This document shows positions 1 through 6,836 of a stretch of DNA of 7,953 nucleotides, piece after piece (the first letter of the stretch is position 1; every line of letters starts with the position of its first letter). Made by a program: the position numbers and the translations under genes. This DNA comes from Planctomycetales bacterium (GTDB lineage: Bacteria > Planctomycetota > Planctomycetia > Isosphaerales > Isosphaeraceae), in assembly GCA_027435495.1 (NCBI GenBank), contig DAHZZC010000155.1:1-7953 (forward strand), in the 5' to 3' direction. The notes beneath the pieces are model-generated. The model did no database searches. It was given only the letters and a program-made list of their open reading frames with translations, and was not told where the DNA came from.

Positions 1-220
1 CGGCCAGGCCGGTCGGGTCAAGTTCAAGCCCTCGGGTGCCACCAACCTGATCTTCGCCGGCAACAAGACCTCGCCGCCGACCGGCACCTTCTACGTCTAC
101 CGGAAGGGCAAGCTCGTCCCCGTCCCGCTGAGCAACCTCTATCCACACAGCACTTCAACCGGAACGATCCACCACACCACCCACAAGAGCCACACCGGGA
201 CGACCCACAAGAAAAAGTGA
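1..220 (+). CDS. C-terminal end of an unidentified protein with a His/Thr/Lys-rich tail (5' truncated)
   Basis: The frame is open from base 2 and ends with TGA at 218-220, leaving 72 visible residues; the start lies outside the window. The first ~45 visible residues look like ordinary folded sequence with short beta-type stretches (LIFAG, TFYVYRKGKLVPVPL). The last ~22 residues are low complexity and very basic, made of Thr, His, Ser, Gly and Lys (TGTIHHTTHKSHTGTTHKKK), with the triplet Thr-His-Lys occurring three times. I do not recognise the family. A basic His-rich tail could bind metal, nucleic acid or an anionic envelope polymer, but nothing visible decides among these. An intrinsic terminator starts 9 bases after the stop, which supports this as the true gene end. 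Codon use is strongly G/C at third positions, as in the neighbours. Confidence 0.75.
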   Translation, partial: GQAGRVKFKPSGATNLIFAGNKTSPPTGTFYVYRKGKLVPVPLSNLYPHSTSTGTIHHTTHKSHTGTTHKKK

Positions 221-228
221 TACGATCG

Positions 229-259
229 AAGGGGCGGCCCACTTGTTGGGCCGCCTTTT
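229..259 (+). terminator. Rho-independent terminator after the first gene
   Basis: A perfect 9-base stem (GGCGGCCCA at 233-241 and TGGGCCGCC at 247-255) encloses a 5-base loop and is followed directly by four T (256-259). The A/G bases at 229-232 can pair with the T run through A-T and G-T pairs, lengthening the stem to 13. The position, 9 bases after the stop at 220, is what is expected for transcription ending before the next gene. The T run is short, so efficiency is uncertain. It implies that the downstream helicase gene has its own promoter. Confidence 0.85.
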
Positions 260-379
260 GACCTCGATAGGCCCTCCGTCTGGACCCTGGAATCCGCCAT
301 CGGGATTCTGGAAAAGTCTGTCCGGAATCGGCAAAAATAGGGCAAGTACCAGGCCGCCCTCCGACCCAGACAACCGACC

Positions 380-2962
380 ATGATCCCCCTGCCGCTGGAC
401 GATGTCCTTTCCGATTGCCTGGCGGGCCTTCAGAGTGGAGCGATGGTGCTCTCGGCGCCCCCCGGTTCGGGAAAGACGACCCGCCTGCCCGCGGCGATTG
501 TCGAATCGGGGCTTCTCTCCGAGGCGCAACCGGGAGTGGTCGTGCTCCAGCCGAGGCGGATCGCGGCGCGGGCGTCGGCGGCTCGGGTGGCTGAGGAGCG
601 GGGCTGGACGCTCGGCGATCGGGTCGGATACCAGGTCCGCGACGATCGCCGGATCTCGTCGGCGACCCGCCTGCAATTCGTGACCGAGGGGATTCTGAAC
701 CGCCGTCTCCTCTCCGACCCATTTCTGGAGGGGATCGGCGCGGTGGTCCTCGACGAGTTCCACGAACGCAACCTCGATTCCGACCTGGCGCTGGCCCTTT
801 TACGCGAGGTCCGCAACGAGGTCCGACCGGATTTAAAGCTGGTCGTGATGTCGGCGACTCTCGACGCCGGCCCGGTCTCGGAGTTCCTCGGCGGTGCCCC
901 GATCGTGACGGCAGGCGGCCGGGCGTATCCGGTCGAGATCGAGTATGCCCCGGCCGATCGTCCGGCGAGTCCTGAGGCGATCGCTCCGATCGTCGGCCGA
1001 TGGCTCGACGATCCACGCTCGGAGGGGCATCTCCTCGTTTTCTTGCCGGGAATGGCCGAGATCCGCCGCGCGGCCGCGCGGCTTGGACCGATCGCAGAAC
1101 GTGCCGGCGCGGTGATCCGCCCGCTGCACGGCTCGCTCAGCCCAGACGACCAGGATCGGGCGCTCCGGCCGGAGGAGCGCCGGAAGGTCATCCTCAGCAC
1201 AAACGTGGCCGAGACCTCACTGACGATCGAGGGTGTGCGCACCGTGATCGACTCGGGCCTGGCACGGTCCGTTCGATACGATCCTGCGCGGGGTGTCGAC
1301 CGATGGACGCTCGAGCGGATCAGCCGGGCCTCGGCCGACCAGCGGGCGGGCCGGGCCGGTCGGACCGCACCCGGACGCTGCGTCCGGCTTTGGCCGGAAC
1401 GTGAGGACCGAGGCCGTCGGGCGTTCGAGGAGCCGGATATCCGCCGCGTCGACCTCGCCTCGGCCCTGCTGACTCTGCATTCCTGGGGTCAAAGCGATCC
1501 CTCGCGGTTCCAATGGTTCGAGGCTCCGGATCCTGAGCGTCTCGAAGCGGCCGAGCGGGTCCTCTCGGCGATTGGGGCGATCACGGGCGTTCCCGCACGG
1601 ATCACGGCGATCGGCCGGAAGCTCCTCGACCTCCCCGTCCACCCGAGGCTCGGCCGGCTGCTGGTCGCCGCGGGCGACGCAGGCCGCCTTGACGAGGGGG
1701 CCTCGGTCGCTGCCCTGCTCTCGGAGAGAGACTTCCTCGCTCGTGACCCGGCCGAGAGACATCCCGACGTCGCCTCGGGATTCTCCTCGACGTCGGATGT
1801 CCTGGTCCGGCTCGACCAACTCGCCGAGGCCGAGGCATCCCGGTTCTCCCCCTCGATCCGCTCGCGGGGGATCGATCCGACCGCTGCGCACGCGGTCGCC
1901 CGGCTTCGTGATGACCTGCTCCGGCGCTTCGGGCGCGGGGCACGCGGTCGCCGTTCCACACGACCGCCTGATATCGCCAGTCACGACGACGCGGCCATTC
2001 GTCGCTGGCTCCTGCTCGCCTATCCCGATCGGGTGGTGAAGCGCAGAGGTGCCGAGAGGACGGGCCTGATGGTCGGCGGCCGGGGCGTTCGGCTGGCACC
2101 AAGCTCGGTCGTCCGAGAGGCCGATTACCTCCTCGCCCTCGACGCCCGAGATGAGCGCAGAGCCGGCCGTCGCGAGGTCCAGGTCTTCCTGGCAAGCGCC
2201 ATCGATCCGGACTGGCTGGAGGAACTGCATCCCGCCTCGATCCGCCGCGAACGAGCGACTGTTTTCGACCCGCAACGCCGCCGGGCGATCGGAGTGGCGC
2301 GCGTCTGGTATCTCGACCTGATCCTCCGGGAAGTGCCAACCTCCGATCTCGATCGCGACGAGGCCGCTCGGCTCCTTGCCGACGAACTCCGACGGCAGGA
2401 AATCCATCCTGCGCTCGCGAACGAGCCGGCGGTCGAGTGGCTGGCGAGGCTCGACCTCGTGCGCCGAGGTCTCCCGGAACTTGACTGGCCGGTTTTCGAC
2501 GAGGTGACCCTGGCCGAGGTCGCCGAGGAGGCCTGCCGAGGGAAGACCTCGATGGAGGAAGTCGATCGGATCGACTGGATCCCTCACCTGGAATCGCGCC
2601 TCGATCGCCGACTCTCGATCGAGCTGAGGGAAGGCGCCCCCGAGTCGCTCTTGATTCCGAGCGGTCGTCGGGTTCGCCTGACGTACGAGTCGGGGCGTCC
2701 GCCGGTCCTCGCCGCCCGAATCCAGGAGTTGTTCGGCCTGGCCGAGACGCCGAGAGTTGCCCGGGGGCGCCTGGCCGTTCTGCTCCACATCCTCGGCCCC
2801 AATCATCGCCCGGTCCAGGTCACCGACGACCTTCCCAGCTTCTGGAAAAACACGTACTTCCAGGTCCGGAAAGACCTTCGCGGTCGATATCCGAAACATC
2901 CCTGGCCCGATGACCCCTTGAACGCACCACCCATCGCCGCCCAGCGGCGCAAGCCGCACTGA
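380..2962 (+). CDS. hrpB: ATP-dependent RNA helicase-like protein HrpB (DExH box)
   Basis: This is a complete 860-residue protein, somewhat longer than the roughly 800-820 residues usual for HrpB. Helicase motifs appear in order: Walker A (APPGSGKT, 26-33), motif Ia (QPRRIAAR, 57-64), TEG (102-104), motif II DEFH (125-128, the HrpB variant of DEAH), motif III SAT (158-160), motif IV region HLLVFLPG (217-224), motif V (STNVAETSLTI, 273-283) and motif VI (QRAGRAGR, 321-328). The family-specific C-terminal part ends with GPNHRPVQVTDDL (806-818) and a conserved stretch from PSFW to HPWPDDP (819-846). The family is a cytoplasmic DEAH/RHA-type NTPase; its substrate is poorly known in most bacteria. 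The ATG at 380 is chosen because MIPLPLDDVL matches the usual HrpB N-terminus (a short hydrophobic lead-in about 25 residues before Walker A). No good Shine-Dalgarno precedes it. The terminator upstream and 170 bases downstream suggest a single-gene unit. All motor residues needed for ATPase activity appear intact. Confidence 0.96.
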   Translation: MIPLPLDDVLSDCLAGLQSGAMVLSAPPGSGKTTRLPAAIVESGLLSEAQPGVVVLQPRRIAARASAARVAEERGWTLGDRVGYQVRDDRRISSATRLQFVTEGILNRRLLSDPFLEGIGAVVLDEFHERNLDSDLALALLREVRNEVRPDLKLVVMSATLDAGPVSEFLGGAPIVTAGGRAYPVEIEYAPADRPASPEAIAPIVGRWLDDPRSEGHLLVFLPGMAEIRRAAARLGPIAERAGAVIRPLHGSLSPDDQDRALRPEERRKVILSTNVAETSLTIEGVRTVIDSGLARSVRYDPARGVDRWTLERISRASADQRAGRAGRTAPGRCVRLWPEREDRGRRAFEEPDIRRVDLASALLTLHSWGQSDPSRFQWFEAPDPERLEAAERVLSAIGAITGVPARITAIGRKLLDLPVHPRLGRLLVAAGDAGRLDEGASVAALLSERDFLARDPAERHPDVASGFSSTSDVLVRLDQLAEAEASRFSPSIRSRGIDPTAAHAVARLRDDLLRRFGRGARGRRSTRPPDIASHDDAAIRRWLLLAYPDRVVKRRGAERTGLMVGGRGVRLAPSSVVREADYLLALDARDERRAGRREVQVFLASAIDPDWLEELHPASIRRERATVFDPQRRRAIGVARVWYLDLILREVPTSDLDRDEAARLLADELRRQEIHPALANEPAVEWLARLDLVRRGLPELDWPVFDEVTLAEVAEEACRGKTSMEEVDRIDWIPHLESRLDRRLSIELREGAPESLLIPSGRRVRLTYESGRPPVLAARIQELFGLAETPRVARGRLAVLLHILGPNHRPVQVTDDLPSFWKNTYFQVRKDLRGRYPKHPWPDDPLNAPPIAAQRRKPH

Positions 2963-2989
2963 AGTTGGCCCTTCGCCCCCTCAGACGGA

Positions 2990-3077
2990 GGAGATCAGGT
3001 CCAGGGCCGGTCGTTGGTCGGAATTGTGGAGCTGGAGTTCCCCTGAAACCAGCCTCCCGATAGAATTCCTGATCTCC
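2990..3077. repeat. 10-base perfect inverted repeat flanking the inter-gene region
   Basis: GGAGATCAGG at 2990-2999 is the exact reverse complement of CCTGATCTCC at 3068-3077, with 68 bases between. Both arms lie in the gap between hrpB and the lipase gene, and the right arm falls just after the weak -10 candidate. It could be a pair of protein-binding sites, a long-looped RNA structure, or chance. There is no T run after it, so it is not an intrinsic terminator. Confidence 0.4.
3061..3066 (+). promoter_or_regulatory. Possible -10 element for the lipase gene (weak)
   Basis: TAGAAT matches the sigma-70 -10 consensus at five of six positions and is one of the few AT-rich hexamers in this 170-base gap. 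At 17 bases spacing the -35 position (3038-3043) reads TTCCCC, a poor match. A start near 3073 would give an untranslated leader of about 60 bases. This is pattern matching only. Confidence 0.22.
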
Positions 3078-3116
3078 GCGAAGCAAGGACGCCAGCGGAG
3101 CGGGACAGGATCGAGT

Positions 3117-3121
3117 AAGGA
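3117..3121 (+). promoter_or_regulatory. Ribosome binding site of the lipase gene
   Basis: AAGGA lies 11 bases before the ATG at 3133. The spacing is slightly long but usable. It supports this start, which also places a lipoprotein signal directly at the N-terminus. Confidence 0.45.
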
Positions 3122-3132
3122 TTCCAGCTCTC

Positions 3133-4326
3133 ATGCTCGGTGGCCGATCGATTCCGTGCACCTGGCTCCTGGTGTGCGCCCTCGCTTCGGGCTGCGCGGC
3201 GATGAGGCGCGAGGCGCCCAGTCCGGACCTCAGACCCTGCACCGACGGCTACGCCTACACGGCCGACGGATGGCGGCTCGGCGTCCGGCATTACGTCCCC
3301 GAACATCCCGACCCGGGCAAGCTCCCCGTCGTCCTTTGTCATGGCCTCGGCCTCAATGCCACCTTCTGGACGATCACCGACAACCATCTTCCCGCCCAGC
3401 TCACCGCCCGGGGCTACGAGGTCTTCGTCTTCGATATCCGAGGCTCGGGCGAGAACGGCCGGATCGGCCGCCTCGATCAACGCAATCGAAGGCGGCGGAA
3501 TACGCCGTTCCGTGAGCTTGGCGAGGGAAAGTGGAACGTCGACGACCTGATGCGCTACGACGTCCCCGCCATCCTCGACTACGTCCAGCGCGAGACGGGT
3601 CGCGACCAGGTCAACTGGGTCGGTCACAGCATGGGCGGAATGCTCATGTTTCCCTACTTCGAACTCGACGCCACCAGTCACACCCGTATCGCAAATTTCG
3701 TGGCGATGGGGAGCACCATTACCCTGGCCGACGCCCCGAAGTACGACATGCTCATGGCCAACCGGGCGATCCGGACCCTCAACCACTTCGCCAGCCCCGG
3801 CCGGCTCGGCCGCCCCCTCTCCTTTTTCCGAATGCCCGGAATGAACATCATCGATTCCTTTTACTACGACGAGGACAACGTCGACCAGCGAACGGTCTCC
3901 CGCTTCTACGGTTACACTCTCGAAGATCCCGGCCCGGGCGCCTTTCGCCAGCTCGACCGCTATCTGAAGTGTGGCCATATGTACTCATCCGATGGCCAGC
4001 TCGACTACTCGGCGATGCTCGATCGTGTGAAGGTTCCCCTTCTGATGATCGCGGGTGAGGGCGACATCATCTCCGACGTCCCCTCGACCGAGATCACCTT
4101 CTATTCGATCCGCAGTCCCGACAAGACCCTGATGATCTTCGGAACGCATTATGGACAGGTGGCCGATTACGGCCACTGCGACCTCGTCTGGAGCCGGCAC
4201 GCGGCCACGGAGATTTTCCCGCCGCTGATCGACTGGCTCGACCAGCGCCAGCCGGGCCCGCCGATCGCGGTCCGATCGACGCTGGCTTTTCCCTCGGAGC
4301 AGGCGTTATCCAGTCCCCAGGAGTGA
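3133..4326 (+). CDS. Lipid-anchored alpha/beta hydrolase, acid-lipase-like
   Basis: This 397-residue protein begins with a lipoprotein signal: one early Arg, a hydrophobic stretch (TWLLVCALASGC) and a lipobox ASGC with the modified Cys at 21. It is therefore probably exported and anchored to a membrane. The alpha/beta-hydrolase core is clear: oxyanion-hole region CHGLGLN (His70-Gly71), nucleophile elbow GHSMGG with Ser166, acid Asp311 in AGEGD, and His348 in YGHCDLVW. The stretch from DLMRYDVPAILDYV (139-150 region) through the TG motif to the nucleophile elbow, and the YGHCDLVW block, recall the eukaryotic lysosomal/gastric acid lipase family (for example its YDLPA, GHSQG and HLDFIW blocks). 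About 145 residues between Ser166 and Asp311 could form a lid. A likely role is hydrolysis of a lipid or other hydrophobic ester in the envelope; the substrate cannot be read from sequence. Arg-rich loop RRRR lies at about residue 119-122. Its 3' end overlaps the converging NUDIX gene by 21 bases. The start is supported by the signal peptide and an upstream AAGGA. Confidence 0.88.
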   Translation: MLGGRSIPCTWLLVCALASGCAAMRREAPSPDLRPCTDGYAYTADGWRLGVRHYVPEHPDPGKLPVVLCHGLGLNATFWTITDNHLPAQLTARGYEVFVFDIRGSGENGRIGRLDQRNRRRRNTPFRELGEGKWNVDDLMRYDVPAILDYVQRETGRDQVNWVGHSMGGMLMFPYFELDATSHTRIANFVAMGSTITLADAPKYDMLMANRAIRTLNHFASPGRLGRPLSFFRMPGMNIIDSFYYDEDNVDQRTVSRFYGYTLEDPGPGAFRQLDRYLKCGHMYSSDGQLDYSAMLDRVKVPLLMIAGEGDIISDVPSTEITFYSIRSPDKTLMIFGTHYGQVADYGHCDLVWSRHAATEIFPPLIDWLDQRQPGPPIAVRSTLAFPSEQALSSPQE

Positions 4327-4911
4327 GTCGATCGCGATCTGCGACCAGGTTTCGAACTCGTCGCGGAGGGTCCGGATCGTCTCGACCGGCAGGAACCCCG
4401 CATCGGCAAGTCCATCCTCTCGCGGGTCCATCTCGGGCCGATCGAGCTCGAAGAGGTGGACGATGCCCAGATGCACACGCCCGACCGGTGTCGAGTCGTC
4501 GTTGATCAGCCCGACCCGGCGGATCTGACCCGCGCTCCGAATAGCCACCTCTTCTTCCAGCTCGCGACGGAGCGCCGATTCGTAGGCGTCGAGGGTCCGG
4601 CCGCTCTGCGCGTCGTCCTCGGAGACATGCCCGCCGACGCCCAGCGACCGCAATCGATGGAGCCGAGCTTCCCCCTGCGACTTGCCTCTCGTGTAGCAAA
4701 ACACCCGATCGCCCGACCGAAACACGACATACGGGATGATCTGCTTGAAGCTCGGATCGTCCTCGACCTCCGACCTCGGCCGGTATTCCAGAAGGTCGGG
4801 AACAAGCAGCGCCGAGAGATAGCGGTCCGCCTCCGGGGAGAACCCCTGGAACCGCCCGAGCCGGTCGAGCTCGGCCCCCGGAACAACCATCACACGCTCA
4901 TCTTTCTTCAT
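4306..4911 (-). CDS. NUDIX-family hydrolase (predicted phosphoesterase, COG4112-like)
   Basis: The protein has 201 residues from the ATG at 4911; an in-frame GTG directly before it (4914-4912) is an alternative start adding one residue, and the upstream sequence (CCGGAATGGG) does not decide. The second half of a NUDIX box is clear: RELEEEVAI at 116-124 fits REuxEExGu, with Ala123 in place of Gly. The Gly-Gly that normally begins the box lies further upstream than usual (VGGHV, 92-96), implying about eight inserted residues. The N-terminal part, with FQGFSPEADRYL (21-32), DDPSFKQIIPYVVF (51-64) and YTRGK (73-77), resembles my recollection of the roughly 200-residue predicted phosphoesterase group of NUDIX proteins, so I assign it there. 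NUDIX enzymes cleave nucleoside-diphosphate-linked compounds using Mg2+ held by the Glu residues of the box, here Glu117, Glu120 and Glu121. The substrate is unknown. It is a cytoplasmic protein, with no signal peptide. It is a single-gene unit convergent with the lipase. Confidence 0.85.
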   Translation of the reverse strand: MKKDERVMVVPGAELDRLGRFQGFSPEADRYLSALLVPDLLEYRPRSEVEDDPSFKQIIPYVVFRSGDRVFCYTRGKSQGEARLHRLRSLGVGGHVSEDDAQSGRTLDAYESALRRELEEEVAIRSAGQIRRVGLINDDSTPVGRVHLGIVHLFELDRPEMDPREDGLADAGFLPVETIRTLRDEFETWSQIAIDSLLGTG

Positions 4912-4964
4912 CACAGGGGACCCATTCCGGCTTTTGTCATCCCGCGAAATCTCGACAACCCTCC

Positions 4965-4973
4965 ATTATGACA
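4965..4973 (-). promoter_or_regulatory. Possible extended -10 promoter of the NUDIX gene
   Basis: Read on the minus strand, TGTCATAAT matches an extended -10 (TGn followed by CATAAT, five of six to TATAAT). It lies 54 bases before the ATG at 4911, giving a leader of roughly 45-50 bases. No good -35 is present, which is tolerable for extended -10 promoters. The TGTCAT at its upstream side is mirrored by TGTCAT on the plus strand at 4935-4940, a 6-base inverted pair that could be an operator or chance. Confidence 0.35.
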
Positions 4974-5093
4974 CACGCGTCTGCCCGGCCCTCTCGCGAA
5001 CGATCGGAGGAGTATCCAACGCTCCCGGCTCGACAGGCCATGAACGCCCGACTCGCATGACGACCGCTCAAAGACCCTCATCCAGCGTGTGCA

Positions 5094-6836
5094 TCAAAAG
5101 GGAATGACAGGCTCGTCAGACTTTGGCGGAGCGGGCGCGGGTGCGGTCGGCGCGGGCGACCTTGGCGGTGCGGGTGTGGCGGGGGGCGCGGGTGTCGTGG
5201 GATTCCCCTGGGCCTTCTCGGCCGCCTTCCTGTCGGCGGCGGCCTTCTCGGTGGCCTCGCGCAGCGCCGCTTTGCGCAGCGCCTCAGCGCGAGCGGCGGC
5301 GGCGGCGATTTGGGCCTTCGCCTTCGCGTCCTTCTCGGCGCGGCCGTCCTGGAGCGCCTTCCGATACGCCCGGGCGGTCTCGTCGTCGAGGTAGCGATCG
5401 ATCATCGCCTGGACCTCGTTGAATTGCATCTGAGCGGTCCGGGTGAGAATCGGCGCTCGGGTCTCGGCCTGATCGCGCGCGGCTTTCTCCTTCAACTCGG
5501 CCAGCCGTTTGGCGTACTGATCCCTCGGTGTCAAACGGTCGAATTCGCGGATCGTCTCCTCAAGCCCGTCCCAGTCCTCGCCTTCGAGTCGGGCCTTCAT
5601 CCGGGCCTCGAGCCGGGCCCGAAGGGCGATCAGGTCGACGACCTCGTCGCGGATCGAGTCCACCTCGGCCTCGACGGCCACACACTGATGATGCGGGTCG
5701 AACGGAATCGTTCGTTCCTCGGCGCTCTCGCCGGGCATGACGGGAAACTCGCGGACCGGCTCCAGATTCCCGGCCAGCAATCGGACGACGACCAGTCCGT
5801 CGGCAAACCCGGCGGGCAGGACAATCCGGCCGGAGCGGTCGGTCATTCCCAGTTCCCGGGTGGCCGTGCCGGGGACCATCCGGCCGATCAGTGTCAACCC
5901 AGCGCCCGGGAGCTTCTCCTTGAACGTCACAAACCGGAGCCGGAGCGGAACGTTCCCCGGCTTGATCCCAACAGCCGCCAGCGTATTCGGCTGAATGTAC
6001 GACTGGCTTAGCGGATCGTTCAGTCCCGAAATGCTCGCACACCGGCAAAGGGCTCCGTCCACCGATTCGACCCGGAGGTACGACCACGGAATAATTTTTA
6101 CCACAATCGTTCCGGTTTTGGTCGAGATCAGTCGGAGCGGCTGAAAAATCGTCCCCTCGCTGACAACCCTCCCAATCGGACTCGCCGGCTCGATCGCCGA
6201 GCCCCGGACCTTGAGCAACACCTTACCGGCGTCCTTCCCTTCAATCAGCGCGGTCGGGCTGAACAGGTCGAGCGTGAACGATAGCAAGGCGCGCGGCGCG
6301 TCGGCCAGGACCTCGACCGACCGTCGCTGAAAGGGACCGAGGCGACGGGTCGCGGTGTCATACTCGCGACCGGAAAAAACCAGGCCCGACTCGCCCCTCG
6401 GTCGGTCGGCATGCACGACCCAGACCTTGTCATACGATCCGGCGTCAACGGCCTTCTCAAACGCCGACGCCTGCGCCGGGGTCGCTTTTTCGAGTCCCTC
6501 CAGGTCGAGATCCAGCACCCGACCCGATGGCGGGGCGATCGTCACCGACCACGGACGGCCAACGAACCGGCGGGCCATCACCTGCCACTCGCGGAGTAAT
6601 TCCGTGCGACGGGCCGAATCGATCCGCGACGAGGGATGGCAGGCAAGGTGAAAGATAATCCGATACGGCTGACGCTCGATCGGCTCGGCGGCCGTCGTCG
6701 ACTCGCTCGCGACGGATTCCGGCGCGGGGCGCGCGGGCAGGTTCTTCGCGCTCGCGGGCCTCGGTGATTCTTCAGCGAATAACGGGACCGTGAAGGCGAT
6801 CCAGGCGATCGCGGCCAGGGCATGGCTCCGGTTCAT
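5094..6836 (-). CDS. Secreted protein of unknown function with beta-rich middle, helical segment and Pro/Ala tail
   Basis: The 580-residue protein starts at the ATG 6836-6834. This is chosen over the longer open frame (up to 7061) because it gives a signal peptide (MNRSHALAAIAWIAFTVPLFA, likely cleaved after Ala21), has GGAG eight bases upstream, and overlaps the upstream stop as ATGA. Residues 22-53 are a Ser/Pro/Ala linker. Residues ~57-300 look globular with several beta stretches (YRIIFHLACH, KVWVVHADRP, TIVVKIIPWSYLRV). Residues ~310-365 resemble a small beta-sandwich of the carboxypeptidase-regulatory/Ig-like sort (GAGLTLIGRMV, TDRSGRIVLPAGFADGLVVVRL). Residues ~385-460 are charged and helical, probably coiled coil. 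Residues ~490-543 are Ala/Lys/Glu/Arg-rich helix, and ~545-572 are a Pro/Ala/Thr tail before the end DEPVIPF. No catalytic motif is recognised; Cys264 and Cys266 form a CRC pair. The most likely location is periplasm or cell surface. It is translationally coupled to the substrate-binding protein, suggesting a joint envelope role. No family name is assigned. Confidence 0.85.
   Translation of the reverse strand: MNRSHALAAIAWIAFTVPLFAEESPRPASAKNLPARPAPESVASESTTAAEPIERQPYRIIFHLACHPSSRIDSARRTELLREWQVMARRFVGRPWSVTIAPPSGRVLDLDLEGLEKATPAQASAFEKAVDAGSYDKVWVVHADRPRGESGLVFSGREYDTATRRLGPFQRRSVEVLADAPRALLSFTLDLFSPTALIEGKDAGKVLLKVRGSAIEPASPIGRVVSEGTIFQPLRLISTKTGTIVVKIIPWSYLRVESVDGALCRCASISGLNDPLSQSYIQPNTLAAVGIKPGNVPLRLRFVTFKEKLPGAGLTLIGRMVPGTATRELGMTDRSGRIVLPAGFADGLVVVRLLAGNLEPVREFPVMPGESAEERTIPFDPHHQCVAVEAEVDSIRDEVVDLIALRARLEARMKARLEGEDWDGLEETIREFDRLTPRDQYAKRLAELKEKAARDQAETRAPILTRTAQMQFNEVQAMIDRYLDDETARAYRKALQDGRAEKDAKAKAQIAAAAARAEALRKAALREATEKAAADRKAAEKAQGNPTTPAPPATPAPPRSPAPTAPAPAPPKSDEPVIPF

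Noticed and set aside
290..308. Inverted repeat GAATCC/GGATTC upstream of hrpB
   Set aside because: Only six bases per arm with a 7-base spacer and no T run; common by chance. No convincing promoter or Shine-Dalgarno could be placed in 260-379.
1217..2959. A 580-codon open frame on the minus strand opposite hrpB
   Set aside because: It lies wholly antisense to an unmistakable helicase, has no recognisable motif, and long antisense frames are expected in GC-rich genes with G/C-ending codons. The same applies to the other antisense frames, for example 24-1016 and 430-1242.
4968..5060. A 30-codon plus-strand frame starting MTHASARPSRE in the gap between the two minus-strand genes
   Set aside because: No Shine-Dalgarno, no recognisable features, and it starts within the likely NUDIX promoter. 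The gap 4915-5093 otherwise shows no gene.
4974..5093. Search for a terminator after the secreted protein gene (reading leftward)
   Set aside because: No stem of useful length followed by a T run was found on the minus strand, so none is annotated.
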